DNA from: an uncultured Erysipelotrichaceae bacterium
GTDB taxonomy: Bacteria; Bacillota_I; Bacilli_A; Erysipelotrichales; Erysipelotrichaceae
Direction of reading: 5' to 3'
Length of the DNA stretch: 5,951 bases
Assembly (NCBI GenBank): GCA_902782505.1
Contig: CACZNO010000083.1
Span: forward strand, 1 to 5,951
Both the position numbers and the translations under genes were made by a program. Positions within the stretch are counted from its first letter, which is position 1, and every line of letters starts with the position of its first letter. This document shows positions 1-3,975 of the stretch, one piece after another. The notes under the pieces were generated by a model. That model ran no database searches and was not told the DNA's origin. It saw only the letters and a program-made list of their open reading frames with translations.

Positions 1-205
1 GCTGTACGGGAATGAATCCCAGACGACCGGACCGGAAAACGCGCCGAAGGAAGTGCATTTGATCATGCTGGGAGCGCAGATCGTGCTGCTGGAAGGAATC
101 CGGCTGCACGACGTCGAAGAGGGCGTGTATTTCCTGCACACAGCGCCGCTCAATCTCGGCGGAGCGGAAGGAGCTCCGTGCCGGGCGACTCTGATCAAGG
201 TTTAG
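1..205 (+). CDS. Cyclase-family (arylformamidase-like) protein, C-terminal fragment
   Basis: This is the 3' end of a gene that begins outside the window; the frame reads from base 2 and stops at TAG 203-205, giving 67 residues. The C-terminal pattern, with LGAQIVLLEGI near residues 27-37 followed by a segment ending in PLNLGGAEGAPCRA, matches the closing part of the putative cyclase / kynurenine formamidase family (PF04199 type). There a conserved 'viEnl' strand is followed by 'P-L-x-x-x-G-x-x-G-x-P-x-R-A'. Family members are metal-dependent hydrolases that open amide or lactone-type bonds, for example N-formylkynurenine. The metal-binding HxGTHxD motif would lie upstream and cannot be seen, so substrate and activity are unknown. 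A hairpin terminator follows directly, so this is the last gene of its transcription unit. Family assignment is fairly secure, the exact function is not. Confidence 0.7.
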   Translation, partial: LYGNESQTTGPENAPKEVHLIMLGAQIVLLEGIRLHDVEEGVYFLHTAPLNLGGAEGAPCRATLIKV

Positions 206-214
206 TAGAAACAC

Positions 215-240
215 GGGATACGTTCGTATCCCTTTCTTAT
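215..240 (+). terminator. Intrinsic terminator after the cyclase-family gene
   Basis: A perfect 7-bp stem (GGGATAC 215-221 with GTATCCC 226-232) closes a GTTC tetraloop and is followed by the T-rich run TTTCTTAT. It begins 9 bases after the stop codon. Confidence 0.75.
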
Positions 241-274
241 CTGTTGTTCTTTCCTGTGCCGTAAGAATGACCGG

Positions 275-303
275 TTGACAAACAGATGAATGAAAGGAAT
301 CTT
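275..303 (+). promoter_or_regulatory. Possible promoter of the XRE regulator gene
   Basis: There is a perfect -35 box TTGACA at 275-280. The -10 position at 17-base spacing (298-303, AATCTT) matches TATAAT at only three of six positions. The perfect -35, the preceding terminator and the lack of a better candidate make this the likeliest promoter, but the weak -10 suggests low or regulated activity. Confidence 0.35.
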
Positions 304-315
304 TGCCTCGCAAAG
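301..315 (+). repeat. Short inverted repeat in the leader of the XRE gene
   Basis: CTTTGC (301-306) and GCAAAG (310-315) are perfect inverted copies separated by CTC. They overlap or directly follow the proposed -10 region and lie about 60 bases upstream of the start codon. XRE-family proteins commonly bind short dyads at their own promoters, so this could be an autoregulatory operator; it could also just be a small leader hairpin. Confidence 0.3.
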
Positions 316-362
316 GGATGTATTTGCGGGACATTTGAAGCGGAAAGACATACAGTTTAGGC

Positions 363-368
363 AGGAGG
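363..368 (+). promoter_or_regulatory. Ribosome binding site fixing the XRE gene start
   Basis: AGGAGG lies 8 bases before the ATG at 377. It decides in favour of this start over an in-frame ATG at 290, which has no such site and would add 29 residues that do not look like part of the domain. Confidence 0.85.
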
Positions 369-376
369 ACGAAAAT

Positions 377-1096
377 ATGAATATTGTAGGAGAAAACATC
401 CGGGAAAACCGGAAAAGAGCGGGAATATCCCAAGAGGAACTCGCGCAGAAAATTTATACGACCCGGCAGACTGTTTCCAATTATGAAAACGGGAAGTCGA
501 ATCCGGATATGGAGACCTTGACAAAAATAGCGGAAGTGCTGAACGTGAAGCCTGATACGCTGATTTATGAAGATGACGCAGTTGTGCGGCGCAGAAAAGG
601 CTGGTGGAGCATCGCTGCATGCGTATTATCGGTAATCGCTCTTTACAGCATCAACATGTATTGGACTTCGGGACAGACTGTCTCAGGGGTTAATCAGGGA
701 GCCTACAGAATTTTGAATTATGTAACTTACGGCATTGTCTTTCCGGTGATGTTTTTTGGAATCGGATGGTTCTTAGTTTCAGCGATCTTGTCATTTGTAC
801 AGAAAGACCGTATCGCCTTCAAACCCAACAAAGTCCTGTTCTGGATCTCGCTGGGTGTTTTGGCACTGTATCTTGTCATCACGGGGATCCTGATCGGTAA
901 AGAAGTGCGGGTGATCCGGCTTTCACAAAATTACAGTGTATACAGTTCGGTTTTACAGATCCCGATGTCGGAGTATTATCCCCGTGCCGTTCACAAAATC
1001 ATATGGTGGGTGACCAGGTTTTATGTCGTGATTTGGTTTACGGTATTGGGATTCTTTGCCGGGTTATGGAAACCTGTAAAGAAAAAAGACGCATGA
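377..1096 (+). CDS. XRE-family helix-turn-helix regulator with C-terminal membrane domain
   Basis: The 239-residue protein starts with a Cro/CI-type (XRE) DNA-binding domain at about residues 6-61. The second and third helices are clear (SQEELAQKI, then TRQTVSNYENG with the usual 'W/Y-E-x-G' ending at 36-39), followed by the typical LTKIAEVLNVKPDTLI. After a short basic linker (VVRRRKG, 69-75) come four hydrophobic stretches, about 76-95, 115-141, 152-175 and 208-230, so the protein should sit in the cytoplasmic membrane with its DNA-binding head in the cytosol. XRE-plus-membrane proteins are common in Bacillota, and few have a known signal. The start is chosen from the AGGAGG site and domain boundary. 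The C-terminal residues KKKDA are encoded inside the terminator hairpin. The convergent tRNA gene and the upstream terminator show it is monocistronic. The fold is certain; the regulated genes and stimulus are unknown. Confidence 0.9.
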   Translation: MNIVGENIRENRKRAGISQEELAQKIYTTRQTVSNYENGKSNPDMETLTKIAEVLNVKPDTLIYEDDAVVRRRKGWWSIAACVLSVIALYSINMYWTSGQTVSGVNQGAYRILNYVTYGIVFPVMFFGIGWFLVSAILSFVQKDRIAFKPNKVLFWISLGVLALYLVITGILIGKEVRVIRLSQNYSVYSSVLQIPMSEYYPRAVHKIIWWVTRFYVVIWFTVLGFFAGLWKPVKKKDA

Positions 1097-1107
1097 TGCG
1101 TCTTTTT
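1083..1107. terminator. Bidirectional terminator shared by the XRE gene and tRNA-Leu
   Basis: AAAAAGACGCA (1083-1093) and TGCGTCTTTTT (1097-1107) form a perfect 11-bp inverted repeat. The 3-base loop TGA (1094-1096) is the stop codon of the XRE gene. With A tracts on the left and T tracts on the right, it has a GC-containing stem plus U tail when read in either direction. On the minus strand it begins 10 bases after the tRNA CCA end. Confidence 0.85.
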
Positions 1108-1117
1108 ATTCTTGAAA

Positions 1118-1204
1118 TGGTGCGGGCGAAGGGACTTGAACCCACATGGATTTTACTCCACTAGAACCTGAATCTAGCGCGTCTACCAATTTCGCCACGC
1201 CCGC
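1118..1204 (-). tRNA. tRNA-Leu, anticodon CAG
   Basis: Read on the minus strand, the 7-bp acceptor stem pairs GCGGGCG (1204-1198) with CGCCCGC (1128-1122). The discriminator A is at 1121 and the CCA end is encoded at 1120-1118. The anticodon stem CTAGA/TCTAG (1177-1173 and 1165-1161) encloses the 7-base loop TTCAGGT (1172-1166), giving anticodon CAG at plus positions 1168-1170, which reads the leucine codon CUG. A long variable arm with a TGGA/TCCA stem marks a class II tRNA, as expected for leucine. The T arm contains GGGTTCAAGTCCC. Total length is 87 with CCA. It has its own promoter and terminator, so it is a single-gene unit convergent with the XRE gene. CTG is a frequent leucine codon in the neighbouring genes. 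Confidence 0.97.
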
Positions 1205-1216
1205 GTTGCATGAATA

Positions 1217-1245
1217 ATGATAATGCGAAACCAAAGGAATTTCAA
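1217..1245 (-). promoter_or_regulatory. Promoter of tRNA-Leu
   Basis: On the minus strand TTGAAA (plus 1245-1240) and TATCAT (plus 1222-1217) are separated by 17 bases. The -10 ends 12 bases before the mature tRNA 5' end, which suits a short 5' leader removed by RNase P. Confidence 0.7.
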
Positions 1246-1251
1246 GTAAAA

Positions 1252-1310
1252 CCGCGCACAGGAAGAGAAAAAATGCGGAAACTGCCTTGTTTTGGCAGGA
1301 TTCGGCGCGG
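1252..1310. repeat. Nested inverted repeats in the tRNA/Nudix divergent intergenic region
   Basis: CCGCGC (1252-1257) is a perfect inverted copy of GCGCGG (1305-1310). Between them CTGCC (1282-1286) and GGCAG (1294-1298) form a second pair around a 7-base T-rich loop. The segment lies between the tRNA promoter (minus) and the Nudix promoter (plus), and no promoter clearly transcribes it. I see no gene here; its role, if any, is unknown. Confidence 0.3.
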
Positions 1311-1318
1311 ATTCCCGG

Positions 1319-1346
1319 TTGTAGACAGACAATCAGATGATATAAT
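1319..1346 (+). promoter_or_regulatory. Promoter of the Nudix hydrolase gene
   Basis: A perfect TATAAT at 1341-1346 is preceded by TGA (1338-1340), making an extended -10 (TGnTATAAT). The -35 candidate TTGTAG (1319-1324) at 16-base spacing matches the consensus in its first three bases only, which extended -10 promoters tolerate. Transcription would begin near 1353. Confidence 0.7.
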
Positions 1347-1354
1347 AATTTTTA

Positions 1355-1371
1355 CCACGCAAATTGCGCGG
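1355..1371. promoter_or_regulatory. 17-base palindrome at the Nudix transcription start (possible operator)
   Basis: The sequence has the form CCxCGCAA-A-TTGCGxGG: two 8-base arms match except at one position, around a single central base. With a one-base centre it suits a dimeric repressor better than an RNA hairpin. It begins 8 bases after the -10 box, overlapping the expected transcription start. The cognate protein is unknown. Confidence 0.4.
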
Positions 1372-1382
1372 GGTCAAAACAC

Positions 1383-1389
1383 GGGAGGA
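1383..1389 (+). promoter_or_regulatory. Ribosome binding site fixing the Nudix gene start
   Basis: GGGAGGA lies 7 bases before ATG 1397. It rules out the in-frame TTG at 1364, which falls inside the palindrome, has no ribosome binding site, and would add 11 residues absent from the family's normal N-terminus. Confidence 0.8.
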
Positions 1390-1396
1390 ACGATCC

Positions 1397-1816
1397 ATGC
1401 GGAAAGAAAAATCGTGCGGCGCAGTGATTATGCGGAATATCAACGGAAAGTATTTTACGTTGCTGATCAAGCACATGCATGGGCACTGGGGATTCCCCAA
1501 AGGCCACGAGGAAGAAGGGGAAGACGAGGTCGCGGCGGCGCTGCGGGAAGTCAAGGAAGAAACCGGACTGGAAGTGGCGCTGGATACCGGATTCCGGGGT
1601 ACTTCAACGTACTGGCCGCAAGAGGACGTGTACAAACAGGTCGTATATTTTATCGGTGTTCCCGTGGAAGGCACTGAACGGGCAGACGGGGTGGAAATCG
1701 AACAGGTCGGCTGGTTCACGATCAGTGAAGCCAAGGCTCTTCTGAGTTATCCGAGCGATATCACGATCCTGGAAAATGCCATCCGTTACCTGAAAGATGT
1801 AGAAGCAAACGAGTAG
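1397..1816 (+). CDS. Nudix hydrolase, probable diadenosine tetraphosphatase (Ap4A hydrolase type)
   Basis: This 139-residue protein has a complete Nudix box: G36, five residues, E42, seven residues, then REVKEETGL (50-58). This fits GX5EX7REUXEEXGU exactly, with E51, E54 and E55 as the expected magnesium ligands and catalytic base. The N-terminus (KSCGAVI, then HGHWGFPKGH at 28-37) and the downstream YKQVVYFIG strand resemble the small Bacillota proteins annotated as bis(5'-nucleosyl)-tetraphosphatase. These hydrolyse Ap4A asymmetrically to ATP and AMP, clearing a nucleotide made as a by-product of aminoacyl-tRNA synthetases. The C-terminal 'GWF...EA..LL.Y......LE.A..YL' pattern is also typical of that group. 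It is expected to be a soluble cytoplasmic enzyme. It has its own promoter and terminator and so is probably monocistronic. Nudix membership is certain; the preferred substrate is inferred, since family members also act on other nucleoside diphosphate derivatives. Confidence 0.92.
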   Translation: MRKEKSCGAVIMRNINGKYFTLLIKHMHGHWGFPKGHEEEGEDEVAAALREVKEETGLEVALDTGFRGTSTYWPQEDVYKQVVYFIGVPVEGTERADGVEIEQVGWFTISEAKALLSYPSDITILENAIRYLKDVEANE

Positions 1817-1870
1817 AGAAACCGCATATCTGCAAAAGTCAAGGAAACTTTTGTAAGCGGTTTCTTTTTT
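1817..1870 (+). terminator. Large branched terminator after the Nudix gene
   Basis: The outer stem pairs AGAAACCGC (1817-1825) with GCGGTTTCT (1857-1865) and runs into the T tract 1865-1870. Inside it a second perfect 7-bp hairpin pairs CAAAAGT (1833-1839) with ACTTTTG (1847-1853) around a 7-base loop. The outer arm starts at the base after the stop codon. The 3' arm also overlaps a cre-like sequence. Confidence 0.8.
1852..1865 (+). promoter_or_regulatory. cre-like sequence upstream of the ptsH promoter
   Basis: TGTAAGCGGTTTCT fits 13 of 14 positions of the CcpA catabolite responsive element consensus TGWNANCGNTNWCA; only the last base differs. It ends 6 bases upstream of the ptsH -35 box, a place where CcpA could act on that promoter. 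The bases are also part of the preceding terminator stem, which could explain the match by itself. Confidence 0.35.
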
Positions 1871-1871
1871 G

Positions 1872-1900
1872 TTGAAATTCGGGGGTAATTCCTTTAATAT
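1872..1900 (+). promoter_or_regulatory. Promoter of ptsH
   Basis: TTGAAA (1872-1877) and TAATAT (1895-1900) are separated by 17 bases. This starts immediately after the T tract of the preceding terminator and puts the transcription start near 1907, leaving a short leader of about 20 bases. Confidence 0.75.
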
Positions 1901-1914
1901 TATGAGTAGGTATT

Positions 1915-1919
1915 GGAGG
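1915..1919 (+). promoter_or_regulatory. Ribosome binding site fixing the ptsH start
   Basis: GGAGG lies 8 bases before ATG 1928. It overlaps the in-frame TTG at 1913, so that TTG cannot be the start. Confidence 0.85.
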
Positions 1920-1927
1920 TATATAAC

Positions 1928-2194
1928 ATGAAGGAAATTACTGTAAAAGTTGTTGACCCCGTAGGATTACACGCACGTCCGGCAACGGTCGCGGTGAATG
2001 TCGCGAGCAAGTGCAAGAGCAAAGTCAATGTTGCGTTTAAGGGCCGTTCGGTCAACATGAAGTCGATTATGGGTGTTATGTCGCTCGGTATTCCGACCCA
2101 GTCGGAAATCACGATCACCTGCGAAGGTGAAGACGAAGAAACCGCGATCGTAGCCATCGAAGAATCGCTTCGCAGCAACAAGGTCATTGAATAA
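1928..2194 (+). CDS. ptsH: HPr, phosphocarrier protein of the sugar phosphotransferase system
   Basis: The 88-residue protein is the normal HPr length and has both landmark sites. The first is GLHARPA at 13-19, with His15, the residue phosphorylated by enzyme I, and Arg17. The second is KSIMGVMSLG at 45-54, with Ser46, the site used by HPr kinase/phosphorylase in Bacillota. HPr is a cytoplasmic protein that passes phosphate from enzyme I to sugar-specific EIIA domains. As HPr-Ser-P it binds CcpA in carbon catabolite repression. Both roles are possible here because both residues are intact; a Crh-type paralogue is excluded by His15. It has its own promoter and is followed 13 bases after its stop by a terminator hairpin. 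ptsI, the usual partner gene, does not follow; pgcA does. A cre-like sequence upstream hints at catabolite control. Identity is near certain. Confidence 0.97.
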   Translation: MKEITVKVVDPVGLHARPATVAVNVASKCKSKVNVAFKGRSVNMKSIMGVMSLGIPTQSEITITCEGEDEETAIVAIEESLRSNKVIE

Positions 2195-2207
2195 CAATGT
2201 ACTAAGC

Positions 2208-2235
2208 GGAGGACTTCAGGTCCTCCTTTTTCTTT
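2208..2235 (+). terminator. Terminator or attenuator between ptsH and pgcA
   Basis: A 7-bp stem, GGAGGAC (2208-2214) with GTCCTCC (2220-2226), closes a 5-base loop and is followed by TTTTTCTTT. The stop-to-start gap is 57 bases, and only 16 bases lie between this T tract and the pgcA start codon, with no -10/-35 pair in the gap. Downstream expression probably relies on read-through or on a promoter inside ptsH. Confidence 0.8.
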
Positions 2236-2251
2236 CGAAAGGAGCAATAAT

Positions 2252-3949
2252 ATGACAATTGAAGAAAAATATCTGCATTGGCTGCGTCATCCGAACATGA
2301 CGGATGATCTGAAAAAAGAACTGGAATCCATGGATGAAACCGCGAAAAACGACGCGTTCTACACCGATGTCGAATTCGGCACGGCCGGTATGCGCGGAGT
2401 TTTAGGCGCGGGCACCAACCGCCTGAACATCTTCACCATCACTAAAGCCAACGAAGGATTTGCGCGTTACATTGAAGACCACGGGGAAGAAGCGAAGAAG
2501 CGCGGCGTCGCGATTTCGCACGACAACCGTTATTATTCGAGAGAATTCGCCGTTGCGTCGGCGGAAGTGCTGGCGATGCACGGAATCACCAGTTACCTGT
2601 TTGACGCGCTGCGTCCGACCCCGGAATTATCCTACGCGGTAAGACATCTGAACTGCTTCGGCGGCATCATGGTCACCGCCAGCCACAACCCGAAGGAATA
2701 CAACGGCTACAAGCTTTACGATGAAAACGGATGCCAGCTGATTCCGGAACTGGTGGAAGGCGTGATCCGTCATGTCAACGAGATCGAGGATATGCTGGAT
2801 CTCAAGATCGACGTGACCGATGAACAGAGAAAACTCATCCACGAAATTTCCGCGGATGTCGATGAACCGTATTACAAGGACATCTTAAGCATTCAGCTTC
2901 ATCCGGAACTGGATAAGAAGAATTTCCGCATCGTATTCACCCCGCAGTGCGGTACCGCGAACGTTCCGATGCGTGAACTGTTCAAGCGCATGGGCTACGA
3001 CGTCGTTTACGTAGAAGAACAGTGCGCGCCGGACCCGGCGTTCAGCACCACGATCACCCCGAACCCGGAATTGCCGGATGCGTATGTACTGGCGCTGGAA
3101 TATGCGCGCAAGTGCAACGCGGACATCGTTCTGACAACCGACCCGGATGCGGACCGCTTGGGCGTCGGCTGCCGTCAGGGCGATGACTACGTCTTATTAA
3201 CCGGAAACCAGGGCGGAAGCGTGCTGCTGGAATACGTATTCTCGCAGAGACTGGCGTTAAACAAGATGCCGGAAAACCCGGTCATGTTCAATACGGTCGT
3301 CACCAGCGATCTGGGCGAAGCGATCGCGAAACATTACGGCGTGGAAACCGAAAAGACCCTGACCGGATTCAAGTTCATCGGCGACAAGATCTTCAAATAC
3401 GAAAAGAACCACGCGAAGAACTTCGTGTTCGGCTATGAAGAATCCTACGGATATCTTCTGGCACCGTTTGTAAGAGACAAGGATTCCATGCAGAGCTGCA
3501 CGATGCTGGCGGAATGCGCGAACTTCTACAAGAAACAGGGCAAGACGCTGCTGGATGTCCTGCATGAACTTTATAACCGGTACGGCTGGTATAACGAGAC
3601 CCAGCAGTCCATCGGCTTTGTCGGTTCCCAGGGTGCGGAAGACATGGCGAAGATGCTGGCGAAACTGCGTGCTGACGCTCCGAAATCGATCGGCGGCATT
3701 GCGGTAGCCAAGACGGAAGATTACCAGGTTCAGAAGGTCTGGGAAAACGGCGAAGAAAAAGAACTGACCGGATTCCCGAAATCCAATGTTCTGAAATACT
3801 ATCTGGAAGACGGTTCCTGGATCGCTGTCCGTCCCAGCGGCACCGAACCCAAGTGCAAGTTCTACTACTGCATTAAAGGAAACGACGAGAAGGACGTTCA
3901 CGACAAAACCGCGCTGCTCCAGAACGCAATGAAGGAACTGATCAAATAA
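2252..3949 (+). CDS. pgcA: Alpha-D-phosphohexomutase (phosphoglucomutase/phosphomannomutase, PgcA type)
   Basis: This 565-residue cytoplasmic enzyme carries the four signatures of the alpha-D-phosphohexomutase superfamily in order. The catalytic serine loop is TASHNP (142-147), with Ser144 as the residue that carries the phosphate. The magnesium loop is DPDADR (298-303), the sugar-binding loop is GYEES (394-398), and the phosphate-binding loop is RPSGTEPK (527-534). Near the N-terminus FGTAGMRG (42-49) matches the conserved start of this subfamily. Length and motifs fit the PGM2/PgcA branch, which interconverts glucose-6-phosphate and glucose-1-phosphate through a 1,6-bisphosphate intermediate and supplies glucose-1-phosphate for UDP-glucose, glycolipids and wall polymers. 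Phosphomannomutase activity is also possible, as motifs alone do not settle substrate. The start follows an AAAGGAG site 7 bases upstream. It is preceded by the ptsH terminator and followed after 26 bases by the zinc-ribbon gene, with no terminator between. Confidence 0.95.
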   Translation: MTIEEKYLHWLRHPNMTDDLKKELESMDETAKNDAFYTDVEFGTAGMRGVLGAGTNRLNIFTITKANEGFARYIEDHGEEAKKRGVAISHDNRYYSREFAVASAEVLAMHGITSYLFDALRPTPELSYAVRHLNCFGGIMVTASHNPKEYNGYKLYDENGCQLIPELVEGVIRHVNEIEDMLDLKIDVTDEQRKLIHEISADVDEPYYKDILSIQLHPELDKKNFRIVFTPQCGTANVPMRELFKRMGYDVVYVEEQCAPDPAFSTTITPNPELPDAYVLALEYARKCNADIVLTTDPDADRLGVGCRQGDDYVLLTGNQGGSVLLEYVFSQRLALNKMPENPVMFNTVVTSDLGEAIAKHYGVETEKTLTGFKFIGDKIFKYEKNHAKNFVFGYEESYGYLLAPFVRDKDSMQSCTMLAECANFYKKQGKTLLDVLHELYNRYGWYNETQQSIGFVGSQGAEDMAKMLAKLRADAPKSIGGIAVAKTEDYQVQKVWENGEEKELTGFPKSNVLKYYLEDGSWIAVRPSGTEPKCKFYYCIKGNDEKDVHDKTALLQNAMKELIK

Positions 3950-3975
3950 ACTGAAAATACACCAAGGAGGTTCTT

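Noticed and set aside
290..376. In-frame upstream ATG at 290 that would lengthen the XRE protein by 29 residues
   Set aside because: It has no ribosome binding site, lies in the presumed promoter/leader, and the ATG at 377 has an ideal AGGAGG site and starts at the normal domain boundary.
1364..1396. TTG start for the Nudix protein
   Set aside because: It lies inside the palindrome without a ribosome binding site; ATG 1397 has GGGAGGA at the correct distance and gives the usual family N-terminus.
1210..1677. Open frame of 155 codons on the plus strand between the tRNA and the Nudix gene
   Set aside because: It reads through the promoter region and then overlaps the Nudix gene in another frame; the product is rich in Arg and Gly with no domain.
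1913..1927. TTG start for HPr
   Set aside because: It overlaps the ribosome binding site itself, and the ATG start puts the active histidine at position 15 and the regulatory serine at 46, as in known HPr proteins.
1817..1927. Riboswitch or other structured leader upstream of ptsH
   Set aside because: The strong structure is the terminator of the preceding gene, lies upstream of the ptsH promoter and so is not in the ptsH mRNA, whose leader is only about 20 bases.
3257..3901. 214-codon open frame on the minus strand within pgcA
   Set aside because: It is an antisense shadow of a gene with strong motif evidence, with no ribosome binding site or domain of its own.
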